This document shows positions 9,103-17,540 of a stretch of DNA of 64,000 nt, in pieces. Every line of letters begins with the position of its first letter. Position 1 is the first letter of the stretch. Position numbers and translations under genes: made by a program. Under the pieces are notes generated by a model. The model was not told the DNA's origin, did no database searches, and saw only the letters and a list, made by a program, of their open reading frames with translations. Source of the stretch: Candidatus Thermoflexus tengchongensis (GTDB lineage Bacteria; Chloroflexota; Anaerolineae; Thermoflexales; Thermoflexaceae); assembly GCA_016842085.1 (NCBI GenBank), contig JAEVEX010000073.1, positions 51,976 to 115,975 of the forward strand, written 5' to 3'.

Positions 9103-11555
9103 TCACGCCTCCGGTAAATCACGGTTTCCCCGCTCCGAAAGACCGGATCCATCAGCTGTTCAAACTTCCGCAGCGCTTCCGCGGGGAACTCCTGTCGCTC
9201 CGTGCGGCCGACGATCACATAGACGATCTGATACTTCTCCAGCAACGCGCGGGTTTTCTCCAGATCCGGGGATTCCCACAGGATCTGCAAATCCGGCTCC
9301 CGACGGCCGATCTCCTCGTAAGAGCCCCGCCACTGATGTTCGTGGCCGGCCCATCCCAGCACCGTGGGCAGGCCGGTGTGGGCCGCGAAGCGCCCGAATT
9401 CCGGCTGGAAGGAGATCCCACGCCAGCCCGGGGCTTCCAGGATCACGGGCGTGCCCGGCACGTGCTGATTCAACCACTCGATCGCGGCCAGGTCATCGGG
9501 TGCCCATCGCGCCAGATGGGCATATCCGTCCAGGGTGGGTGCGTGAGCGAAGAACTCCGCCTTAATGGGGATCATCAGGACCGGATAGAGCGCCGCCAGC
9601 GCGATCATGCTGCCGAACAACCCGGCCAGCAGCAAGCGCGCGCCCCTTCCCCATTCCCACAACGCACCCATCCCCCATGCCAGGGCCAGGCTCCAGAGCA
9701 CCCACGTCTGATAGTAAAATTTAAATACCGTGTTCATGCGGGTGCCGAAGAAATCCTTAAGGAAAACGAACTCCACGGCCCAGGCCAGCGCGGCGCCGAA
9801 AACCACCAGCAGGCTCACAAACGCCTTCACACTTCCCTGCCGCCTCCAGAGCGCAACCGCACTCATCCCCATTCCAGCCAGCAGCACCGGCACCCAGGGC
9901 CCGCTTCCCGGGAACAGCCTTCCCTTCACCACCACTTCACCGTCCAGCAACCGCCCATACACCCAGGGCCTCAGCGCCTCCAGCGGAATCGGCGCTCCGG
10001 GCATGGGCAACCGGATCGCCTGCGCCAGCTCGTAGAGCCCCACCAGCAGCGCCACCGGCGCCAGCCCCAGGCCCAGCGCGCCCAGCAAGATCCATCCTCC
10101 CCAGCGTCGCAGGTCGAGCATCCCCCGGCGATGCGCGCGGAGGGCCTCCGCTCCCAGCAGAAGAATCAGCCCGCCAACCTGAAAGCCGAACATCACCAGA
10201 AACTGCGGCAGGCGGGTCCCGTTATAAAGATTGGGAAGGAATCCGCCGGCCTGAGAGCGAAACCCCAGGTAGAATGGCAGATACAGCAACACCCCAGGCC
10301 CCAGAATGCCCCCTGCCAGTCCGAAGACCTCCCGCTGTAAGGAGGCCCGAGCGCGCCCGGCCATCCAGGCTCCCAGCGCCCAGGCTGCCAGCAGAAGGCC
10401 GGTGTAAATGGGGAAATCCCATGTGTTCAGGAAAGCCAGCCCCCCGAAAACGATCGGCAGGAACCAGAACGGCGGGCCCTGGCCCTGAAGGAAGCGCAGA
10501 AGGGCACGCCATTCCCGAAGAGAAGAAAGCCCGGGGAACTGCTGGGCTGTCTGGAAGGCAGCCAGGGCTAATCCGATGGCCATCAATGTGAAGGGCAATG
10601 CCAGCACATGGGGATGCAGGTCCCCCAGCAGGAAGCTGAACTGAGGGAACTCATCGATGACTTCCTGATGCTGGCCGTCAGGGGTGTAGTCTCGCACCAC
10701 CCGGGAAGCCCGCCACCATGCCCATATCCGGTTTGAAGGAGGCCAGCATGAGGGCCATGGTCGAAGCGAAGGGGGTTCGTTTAACTCCGGGATATCCAGC
10801 CAGGCCCAGAAGGCCGGATCCCGGATCCAGCCACATGAGTGGGCCAGGTCCAGAATCGCCTCGCCGTTTCCAGCCAGGCCGACCCAGAACGCGCTGAGCA
10901 ATGCAACAGCCCGGGCCGCGCGCAGGCGCTCCGGACGATAGAGGGCCCAGAGATTCCATCCAAGGCCAGCGGCCGCCAGCAGGGTGAGGGCAAACCAGGA
11001 GGAAACACCGAGGTTGAATGTAAAGCGGGTCGGAAGGCCGGAAAGCTCCGTGAGGAAGCCCAGAATAACATAACCGAAGTAATAATAGCTGATCGCGAAG
11101 CCGGACAGCCAGGGATCGTGCGGGGGGAAGCGCTCCGCCCGGACCACCGCATTGAGAAAGGCCAGCTCCATCGGCTTCTCGGTGTAGGTGATCTCAGGGT
11201 TATAGGCACGGAAAAGCGTCCAGCCAAAGAAGGAGAGGGCGAACAATGACTCATAGAAAAGCACGAGGCCTCGCCGGATCTGGAGCCAGCGCCATGGAAA
11301 TTCGCCGGATCGTCGGGCCAGCCAGAGCCCAAGGCCCAGGACCAGCCCACAGGCCGCCATGGCTCCTCCCTGGGAGGCCGGGAGAACCCCCAGACTCCCT
11401 CCCCACCACCAGAGAAACCCCATCAGCATAAGCCCCACGGGACGAGCGAAGGCCAGCCCTCGATCCGGCAGGGGACGGAACACGAGGAACGTCATGGGCC
11501 AGGCCGCGAGGGCGATCAGGGTCAGCAGGAGCCACCAGAGAATCGCGGGACCCAT
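9099..11555 (-). CDS. YYY-domain (DUF2298, TIGR03662) membrane protein
   Basis: 818 aa, polytopic throughout with a short soluble C-terminus. The defining ISYYYFGYVILG motif is near residue 153, and the second conserved segment FSFLLGDLHPHVLALPF is near residue 310; both mark the Chlor_Arch_YYY family known from Chloroflexi and archaea, with no proven biochemical function. The C-terminal portion from about residue 680 (APGWRGISF, then a strand-rich region) resembles the extracellular part of GT-C enzymes. It overlaps the next membrane gene by ATGA and is 34 nt downstream of the coiled-coil gene. The start at 11555 lacks a clear ribosome binding site. Confidence 0.8.
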   Translation of the reverse strand: MGPAILWWLLLTLIALAAWPMTFLVFRPLPDRGLAFARPVGLMLMGFLWWWGGSLGVLPASQGGAMAACGLVLGLGLWLARRSGEFPWRWLQIRRGLVLFYESLFALSFFGWTLFRAYNPEITYTEKPMELAFLNAVVRAERFPPHDPWLSGFAISYYYFGYVILGFLTELSGLPTRFTFNLGVSSWFALTLLAAAGLGWNLWALYRPERLRAARAVALLSAFWVGLAGNGEAILDLAHSCGWIRDPAFWAWLDIPELNEPPSLRPWPSCWPPSNRIWAWWRASRVVRDYTPDGQHQEVIDEFPQFSFLLGDLHPHVLALPFTLMAIGLALAAFQTAQQFPGLSSLREWRALLRFLQGQGPPFWFLPIVFGGLAFLNTWDFPIYTGLLLAAWALGAWMAGRARASLQREVFGLAGGILGPGVLLYLPFYLGFRSQAGGFLPNLYNGTRLPQFLVMFGFQVGGLILLLGAEALRAHRRGMLDLRRWGGWILLGALGLGLAPVALLVGLYELAQAIRLPMPGAPIPLEALRPWVYGRLLDGEVVVKGRLFPGSGPWVPVLLAGMGMSAVALWRRQGSVKAFVSLLVVFGAALAWAVEFVFLKDFFGTRMNTVFKFYYQTWVLWSLALAWGMGALWEWGRGARLLLAGLFGSMIALAALYPVLMIPIKAEFFAHAPTLDGYAHLARWAPDDLAAIEWLNQHVPGTPVILEAPGWRGISFQPEFGRFAAHTGLPTVLGWAGHEHQWRGSYEEIGRREPDLQILWESPDLEKTRALLEKYQIVYVIVGRTERQEFPAEALRKFEQLMDPVFRSGETVIYRRRE

Positions 11556-11589
11556 GAAAGCTCATCCGAATCTTGAGGAGATCACAGAT

Positions 11590-12912
11590 CTAAAGCTTAA
11601 AGGAACAGGTTCCGTGAGGTGCCGATTCGGAGGGCACATCTTCTGGATATGTGTAGACCTCCATACCCATCCGCTGGGCCAGGTCCTGAGCGCGGGGATC
11701 CACCATCGGAGAGATGAGGATCCGACGCGCCACCGGGATACCCGTATGGCGGGTGTAAAACTCGATCTTACGCTGGAAGATCGCCACATCTCCCCGGCTC
11801 ACTGAGGAGCGGATCTCGATGAGAATCGCCTCTCCATCCCGGATGACCACGTCAATCTCCACCTGATCCGGCCGGCCGAAGACATAGCCCTCAGAATCCA
11901 TGGCCAGGAACCGCTCGACCTTCCATCCAGCCTCCCGCAGCAGCGCGGCCATCCCGTCCCGGAAGGCCGCCTCGCTGCTCAATCCCCATCGGGCACCCAG
12001 GGCCCCGATGGTCGCGCTCAGCCTCTGGATCTCGCGGGAGTGACGCTCCAGGGTTTCCAGCATCCGCTGAATGATCCGGGAATGCTCCTCCAGACGGCGC
12101 GAATGCTCCTCCATCCGCTCCGTCAGCACCCGGATGGCCGCCGAATGCTCCTCCGTCCGCTCCGTCAGCATCCGGATGACTGCCGAGTGTTCCTCCAGAC
12201 GGCGCGAGTGCTCCTCCATCCGCTCCGTCAGCACCCGGATGGCCGCCGAATGCTCCTCCGTCCGCTCCGTCAGCATCCGGATGACTGCCGAGTGTTCCTC
12301 CAGACGGCGCGAGTGCTCCTCCATCCGCTCTGTTAACATCCGAATGGCCGCTGAATGCTCCTCCAGACGACGGGAATGCTCTTCCATCCGTTCCGTCAAC
12401 GCCCGAATCGCCGCCGAATGCTCCTCCAGACGGCGCGAATGCTCCTCCATCCGCTCCGTCAACGCCCGAATCGCTGCCGAATGCTCCTCCATCCGCTCCG
12501 TCAACGCCCGGATGGCCGCCGAATGCTCCTCCGTCCGCTCCATCAGCATCCGGATGACTGCCGAGTGTTCCTCCAGACGGCGCGAATGCTCCTCCATCCG
12601 CTCCGTCAACGCCCGAATGGCCGCCGAATGCTCCTCCCCTTGCTCTGTCAGCCTTCGGATGACAGCGGAATGCTCCTGGGTGGTCTGGACCAGCGCCTGC
12701 ACGGTTTGTGTGAGCTGGAGCAAGGCCTGCTCCTGGGCGCTCAGCCGCCTTTCCATTTCCTCCCGGAACACCCGGATCTCGGCACGGATCTCTTCCCATG
12801 GCCGCAGCGTTTCCTCCAGCACCTCCCGAAGGATCTGGCGCAGGGCCGGGTCCTCCTTCAGCCATTGGGGCAAGGCCTCCCGGATCGCGGACAGCATCTC
12901 CTGGGCGTTCAT
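11590..12912 (-). CDS. DUF3782-like coiled-coil protein with a PD-(D/E)XK nuclease-like C-terminus
   Basis: 440 aa. The N-terminal 75 residues are helical. Residues about 80-305 are built from heptads of the type EEHSRRL and EEHSAAI/RALTERM and should form a long coiled coil. The C-terminal 130 residues start with GALGARWGLSSEAAFRDGM and contain EIDVVIRDGEAILIEIRSS, the D...ExK-like core of the restriction-endonuclease fold, with Arg where Lys is usual. This is the plan of DUF3782 proteins, whose function is unknown. ATG 12912 is preferred over 12921 because GGAGG is 10 nt away instead of 1. Exact repeats at DNA level are listed separately. Confidence 0.75.
   Translation of the reverse strand: MNAQEMLSAIREALPQWLKEDPALRQILREVLEETLRPWEEIRAEIRVFREEMERRLSAQEQALLQLTQTVQALVQTTQEHSAVIRRLTEQGEEHSAAIRALTERMEEHSRRLEEHSAVIRMLMERTEEHSAAIRALTERMEEHSAAIRALTERMEEHSRRLEEHSAAIRALTERMEEHSRRLEEHSAAIRMLTERMEEHSRRLEEHSAVIRMLTERTEEHSAAIRVLTERMEEHSRRLEEHSAVIRMLTERTEEHSAAIRVLTERMEEHSRRLEEHSRIIQRMLETLERHSREIQRLSATIGALGARWGLSSEAAFRDGMAALLREAGWKVERFLAMDSEGYVFGRPDQVEIDVVIRDGEAILIEIRSSVSRGDVAIFQRKIEFYTRHTGIPVARRILISPMVDPRAQDLAQRMGMEVYTYPEDVPSESAPHGTCSFKL
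12080..12680. repeat. In-frame minisatellite of 21/42-bp units inside the coiled-coil gene
   Basis: The DNA repeats in multiples of 21 bp (7 codons): about twelve 42-bp units and six 21-bp units can be counted from the protein. A 105-bp higher-order block (two 42-bp units plus one 21-bp unit) starting at 12121 is repeated without visible change at 12226, so it duplicated recently. All changes keep the reading frame and the heptad phase. Confidence 0.9.
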
Positions 12913-12944
12913 CTTGTTCATCCCTCCGCAAACGCATCGCCTCT

Positions 12945-12950
12945 ATTGTA
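12945..12950 (-). promoter_or_regulatory. Possible -10 box of the coiled-coil gene
   Basis: TACAAT on the minus strand, 33 nt before ATG 12912. The -35 region is poor, so this is a tentative promoter in the gap after the ATP synthase terminator. Confidence 0.35.
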
Positions 12951-13009
12951 ATTCGACTGGCAATGTTCAGAACAGCGGCTGGAGCGGACAGCGCGCCCCA
13001 TGTCCTTCT

Positions 13010-13055
13010 AAAGCAAAGGGGCTGTAGAGCATCCGGGACCATGCTCCACAGCCCC
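13010..13055 (-). terminator. Intrinsic terminator of the ATP synthase Fo operon
   Basis: Positions 13018-13055 form a hairpin: GGGGCTGT pairs with ACAGCCCC, one mismatch, then GAGCAT pairs with ATGCTC around an 8-nt loop. Read on the minus strand it is followed by TTTGCTTT and lies 40 nt past the stop of the b-delta gene. It closes the atp transcript, which supports the view that no F1 genes follow. Confidence 0.75.
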
Positions 13056-13094
13056 TGCAAGTCCGATAGCCCACCGAAAAATGGAGATCAACCC

Positions 13095-13835
13095 TCAGCC
13101 CATCAGGGCCGCCCGCAGCCCTTCCATCCTGGCTCGAACGCTGCCGTCGACCACGCGATCCCCCACCCGGACGACCAGCCCGCCCAGGATCGTGGGATCC
13201 ACTCGGAAGATCACATCACCGGTAAGATCCAGGCGGTCGGAGAGCTCCTTCCGGATGTTCTGTTTCTCTTCCTCCTGTAACGGGATCGCACTGACCACCT
13301 CCACCCGATCCCCCTTGAGCCCGCGGAGCTCTTCCAGGACCTTCGGGGGGACCGCGGTAAAGAACTCCTGGATCAGGCGCCGGTGACGCGATTCATCCAG
13401 CGCGTCGCTCACGACCCGATGGGCGGCAGCCAGGGCGAGGGCCGCGATCTGCGTCCGCAACTCGCCGAGGATCCGCTCCCGTTCCCGCTCCGCCTCCTCC
13501 CGGGCGACCTCCAGAATGCGCTGGGCCTCCGCCCGGGCCTCCGAGAGGATCTGGGCGCGCTGCTGTTCGGCTTGGCGGACGGCCTCGGCGACGATCCGCT
13601 GACGTTCCGCCAGCGCCTCCTCCAGGATGCGCTGACGCTCGGCCTGCATGCTCGCCCGCAGCTGCTCCGCCGCCTTCGCATCCTCCAGTCCCTTCTCGAT
13701 CAATGCTCGCCGCTCCTCCAGCGCCTTCAACACTCGCGGGAAGACCAGTCGGGACAGGAGGAACCAGATCAGCAAAAAGTTGATGATCTGAGCAATCAGA
13801 TAAATCGGGTTAATCCCAAGGGCCTCCAACGCCAT
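13095..13835 (-). CDS. atpF: ATP synthase Fo subunit b fused to the C-terminal part of subunit delta
   Basis: 246 aa against about 160 for a plain b subunit. Residues 1-30 hold the membrane anchor (INPIYLIAQIINFLLIWFLL), residues 31-145 a long charged helix forming the peripheral stalk, and residues about 150-246 match the C-terminal domain of delta, ending in the conserved GGLVVRVGDRVVDGSV near residue 215. The N-terminal helical domain of delta that binds subunit alpha appears to be missing or replaced by the b helix. It is the last gene of the Fo operon, 28 nt after atpE. Fusion of b and delta is known in mycobacteria, though there the whole delta is present. Confidence 0.88.
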   Translation of the reverse strand: MALEALGINPIYLIAQIINFLLIWFLLSRLVFPRVLKALEERRALIEKGLEDAKAAEQLRASMQAERQRILEEALAERQRIVAEAVRQAEQQRAQILSEARAEAQRILEVAREEAERERERILGELRTQIAALALAAAHRVVSDALDESRHRRLIQEFFTAVPPKVLEELRGLKGDRVEVVSAIPLQEEEKQNIRKELSDRLDLTGDVIFRVDPTILGGLVVRVGDRVVDGSVRARMEGLRAALMG

Positions 13836-13863
13836 CCTCCTGAGCTGCGAGGATGAACTTCCA

Positions 13864-14214
<351 letters not shown>

Positions 14215-15516
14215 TTAAGAATGATGCTCCTCCGAGTGGCCCTCCCCATGCCCGGCCGTCGCCAGGGCGATAAACACCATGGTAAGCATCATAAAAATGA
14301 AGGCCTGGATGAGCCCAACAAAGATCTCCAGACCATAAAAGATGGCCGGGATTAAGAGAGGAAGCAGAAACATCATAATCCCCAGCAACACGTGACCAGC
14401 GAAAATGTTCCCGAACAGTCGGAAGGAGAAAGAGAGCACTTTCGCGACTTCACTGATCAGCTCCAGCAGACTGACCAGGAATTCGATGATCCCCATAAAG
14501 CCCCGGCGGAGGGCTTTCACATTGAAGAACTTCCAGAAATAGCCTGGCCCCAGAGCTCGCACGCCCCACACCTGCACCATAAAGACGGCCACGAGCGCAA
14601 GGCCGATGGTGAAGTTGAGATCGGTGCTCAGAGCCCGGAGATAGGGAACCAGGATGAAGCCTTCCGCCTTCCCCTGCTCGGCCCCCTCATGGCCTCCCTG
14701 GTCCTCCGATCCATGTCCAGCGGCCTCCGCCGGCGCGGCGGCTGGCTTCGCCGTGAGCATAGCGAACGGTCCCCAATGGATCACCTCGTAGCCGGCCTCC
14801 GGGCCGTGAGGGTGCTCCACTTTGCCGATCGAATCGAACCCCGGAATCAGACCCATCCAGTTAGCGGTCAGTACCATCAGGAAAATCGAGGCCACAAGGG
14901 GGAAAACCTGTCGCGCGCGGTGGCCCAGCACCACCTTTGCCAGGTTCTCATAGAGGGCTTCCACCAGGAATTCAAAGAGGTTCACCAGCACCCCGAGCCC
15001 TCGAACAGGGGGCGGCAGAGGACCAGCCCGCCGGGCCGCCAGGAAACCCAACCCCAGAACCACCAGATCCACCAGGACCATCGCGACCATCGTATTGGTG
15101 AGCGGAGCACCAAAGAGCAAGGGCCCCGTCAGAGGTTCCGGCTTCACCAGGATCACCGGAAGAACAGCCTTCAGAGGCTTCCCGCCGACCGGGAGCCCCT
15201 GCCCCAGGGTGCCGAAGAACAACGAGGTCCCCAACACGAAGCCCAGGATCAGGGGCACCACCACCAGTGTCTGGAAGTAGCGGATCACCCGCGTGTCCCG
15301 CAGGCCCCACAGAACCAGCGCGATCACCAGGGCATCCACAAGCAGGATCCCAATCAGACCCGTCGCGGAGGCCAGGAACGTCGCACCCGCTCCTCGCAGG
15401 AGATCCCCCAGACTGCCCAGCAACCAGAAGGCCGCCTGCCCTCCTACCCCACATGAGAGCAAGGCGATGAGTCCGAGCAGCAAATAGGGGCCCATCCGTC
15501 GAATCAATTTGCCCAT
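14215..15516 (-). CDS. atpB: ATP synthase Fo subunit a, long form
   Basis: 433 aa, well above the usual 230-300. Residues about 1-115 add three or so membrane helices before the canonical part. The proton-path Arg is in LSFSFRLFGNIFAGH near residue 365. Between canonical helices (about residues 240-275) there is a polar insert rich in His, Glu and Gly (GHGSEDQGGHEG), and the C-terminus is also His/Glu-rich (GHGEGHSEEHHS). ATG 15516 follows AGGAGG at 13 nt and matches the end of the AtpZ-like gene 20 nt upstream. Identity is secure; the extensions are odd but in frame. Confidence 0.93.
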   Translation of the reverse strand: MGKLIRRMGPYLLLGLIALLSCGVGGQAAFWLLGSLGDLLRGAGATFLASATGLIGILLVDALVIALVLWGLRDTRVIRYFQTLVVVPLILGFVLGTSLFFGTLGQGLPVGGKPLKAVLPVILVKPEPLTGPLLFGAPLTNTMVAMVLVDLVVLGLGFLAARRAGPLPPPVRGLGVLVNLFEFLVEALYENLAKVVLGHRARQVFPLVASIFLMVLTANWMGLIPGFDSIGKVEHPHGPEAGYEVIHWGPFAMLTAKPAAAPAEAAGHGSEDQGGHEGAEQGKAEGFILVPYLRALSTDLNFTIGLALVAVFMVQVWGVRALGPGYFWKFFNVKALRRGFMGIIEFLVSLLELISEVAKVLSFSFRLFGNIFAGHVLLGIMMFLLPLLIPAIFYGLEIFVGLIQAFIFMMLTMVFIALATAGHGEGHSEEHHS

Positions 15517-15536
15517 CGCCGTGATCCAACCTCCTG

Positions 15537-15845
15537 TCAGGATAATGATTCCTCTGATGAGCTGGAGGAGCCCTGTTCCGGCTTCCCTGGCTTCGAGGGT
15601 CGCTCCATACGAAACTGCGCGGCTGCGGTCATCGCAGCGCGGACCATCACCACCAATCCCAGAGCGGCACCCGTGATCATACACGCTGCGGTGAGCACCG
15701 GCCGGGTCCCCAGACGGAGATCCAGCCAGAGCCCACACAACATCGCCCCTACCACCGCCACCACGGGGATAAAACCAATCTGAGAAAGCGCCCCTGCCAG
15801 CGCCAGATTCCAGACCCGGATCCACCAGCGCCCAGACGTTTTCAT
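15537..15845 (-). CDS. AtpZ/AtpI-type small membrane protein
   Basis: 102 aa with two hydrophobic helices (about residues 17-40 and 50-72) joined by LDLRLGTRP, and a Ser/Glu-rich tail. Small two-helix proteins ahead of atpB belong to the AtpZ/AtpI family, which helps assemble the c-ring and may carry Mg2+ or Ca2+. First gene of the atp transcript, about 47 nt below a good promoter. Confidence 0.75.
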   Translation of the reverse strand: MKTSGRWWIRVWNLALAGALSQIGFIPVVAVVGAMLCGLWLDLRLGTRPVLTAACMITGAALGLVVMVRAAMTAAAQFRMERPSKPGKPEQGSSSSSEESLS

Positions 15846-15891
15846 CGTTAACCTTTATCTGTCCCTCTTGTCACAAAAAGCGGCCTTATTT

Positions 15892-15921
15892 ATGATACCT
15901 TTCCCTCCGCGTTTCTGACAA
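15892..15921 (-). promoter_or_regulatory. Promoter of the ATP synthase Fo operon
   Basis: On the minus strand TTGTCA (15916-15921), an 18-nt spacer and TATCAT (15892-15897), about 47 nt before ATG 15845. The rest of the 228-nt gap up to the nuoN stop contains an 8-bp inverted repeat (CGGCTATC at 15979, GATAGCCG at 16032) but no T-run, so I do not call it a terminator. Confidence 0.65.
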
Positions 15922-16073
15922 GGGCCAGTCCTGAAAATCCGCCTCAAGACGCCGCTTTTTAAGCTGAAACCCGCCTTGCGGCTATCCGGACGATCCTGGC
16001 GATCGAGCGAGGCGTCGAAGGTGCCCTGCTCGATAGCCGGAGGATATTTTTCTCCCTGGCGCAAGCCCTGCCT

Positions 16074-17525
16074 CTAAAAAGCCTGAGCCGCCATCTGGGC
16101 CAGCAGGTAGAGCGGATACACCATTACGGTCAATAACAGCACCCCTGCCACGGTGAACCACAGGGTGAACCGGGCGGGGCGGGAGATCCAGACGGGCTTC
16201 TCCTCCTCCGGCGAACGGTCCACATACATCGCCCGGGCCACCATGATGTAGTAATAAAACGCGATCATTGCGTTAAGCACCCCCGCGATGGCCAGCCAGA
16301 GCAGACCGCTCTCGATAGCCGCCGCGAAGACAAACAGCTTGGCGAAGAAGCCAACTAACGGCGGGATCCCTCCAAGGGAAAGCAGGGCGGCCAGCATAGC
16401 CAGGGCCAGCCCCGGCGCCCGTCGGGACAAACCTGCCAGGTCCCGGATCTCCTCGCTTCCCGTGACGTTGGTCATGATCACCGCGACTGCGAAGGCTGCG
16501 ATGTTCGTTAAAGTATAGATCCCCAGGTAGAAGATCGAGGCGGCGACCCCCAGCGGGCTGGCCGCGGCGACCCCGATCAGGATATATCCGGCCTGGGCGA
16601 TGCTGGAATACGCCAGCAGCCGTTTGAGGTTCCGCTGCGGGATGGCCAGGAGATTCCCCACGGTCATTGTGACAAAGGCGAGAGCGGCCATGATCGCCAC
16701 CCAGTTCCCCTGTGCAGCGGGGAACGCCTCGATCATAGCCCGGATCAGGACCGCGAAACCGGCCGCCTTGGAGGCTACGGAGATGAAAGCGGTCACGGGC
16801 GTTGGCGCTCCTTCATACACATCGGGGGTCCAGAAATGGAAAGGCACGGCAGAGACCTTAAAGCCGAAGCCCACCAGAATCAGCAGAAGGGCCGCCATCA
16901 CCGCAGGGGTGGGCAACCCGACCAGGGCCTGGGCAATACGATTGTAGGCGATTTCGCCAGTAAAGCCGTAAATCAACGCCAGGCCGTAAAGCATAATGGT
17001 AGAACTGAAGACCCCGAACAGGAAATACTTCAACCCGGCCTCCGCCGACCGGGGCGTATCTCGCAAATATCCCGCCAGCAAATAAAGGGCAATCCCCACT
17101 GTCTCCAGGGCCAGATACAGCGTCACCAGATTGACCGCCGCCCCCATCAGTCCCATCCCGAGGACCGAGATGAGCAGGAGGGTGTAATACTCGCCGCTCT
17201 GGCGAAGCGGGCGGAAATCCATGGAGATGGCGACCGTAAGGATCCCCGCGAGCAGGAAAATGACACGGAACAGCATCGCCGCCAGATCGGCCCGCACCGA
17301 GCCCCCGAAGGCCTCATAAGGAGCCGCGATCCCACCCGTTAGCTGAGCCGCCTGGACCGCGGTCACCACCAGGGCCGTCGCCAGCCCGCCGATGGCCCAG
17401 TAGCCCAGCTCCCGCTTGCGCCCCTCTGGCATCCAGGCGTCCACGGCCATCATGAGGGCGGCCGCCAGCACCAGCACGATCTCCGGCAGGACCGACCACA
17501 GATGCGCCCACCAGGATAACTCCAT
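16074..17525 (-). CDS. nuoN: NADH-quinone oxidoreductase subunit N
   Basis: 483 aa, about fourteen membrane helices; one of the antiporter-like proton-pumping subunits of complex I. The conserved segment VSAVPFHFWTPDVYEGAPTP near residue 225 holds the proline-broken helix region, and a Lys/Glu pathway is visible (LYLALETVGIALYLL near residue 133). ATG 17525 follows GGGGAGGAATCGGCA. It is the last gene of the nuo cluster, 15 nt after the second nuoM. Confidence 0.94.
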   Translation of the reverse strand: MELSWWAHLWSVLPEIVLVLAAALMMAVDAWMPEGRKRELGYWAIGGLATALVVTAVQAAQLTGGIAAPYEAFGGSVRADLAAMLFRVIFLLAGILTVAISMDFRPLRQSGEYYTLLLISVLGMGLMGAAVNLVTLYLALETVGIALYLLAGYLRDTPRSAEAGLKYFLFGVFSSTIMLYGLALIYGFTGEIAYNRIAQALVGLPTPAVMAALLLILVGFGFKVSAVPFHFWTPDVYEGAPTPVTAFISVASKAAGFAVLIRAMIEAFPAAQGNWVAIMAALAFVTMTVGNLLAIPQRNLKRLLAYSSIAQAGYILIGVAAASPLGVAASIFYLGIYTLTNIAAFAVAVIMTNVTGSEEIRDLAGLSRRAPGLALAMLAALLSLGGIPPLVGFFAKLFVFAAAIESGLLWLAIAGVLNAMIAFYYYIMVARAMYVDRSPEEEKPVWISRPARFTLWFTVAGVLLLTVMVYPLYLLAQMAAQAF

Positions 17526-17540
17526 TGCCGATTCCTCCCC

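Noticed and set aside
12080..12680. Regular repeats that could suggest a CRISPR array
   Set aside because: Units are contiguous, coding, and of 21/42 bp without unique spacers.
11891..13060. Collagen-like Gly/Asp/Ala-rich frame on the minus strand
   Set aside because: It is another frame of the 21-bp repeats in the coiled-coil gene; the in-frame product has a recognisable C-terminal domain, this one has none.
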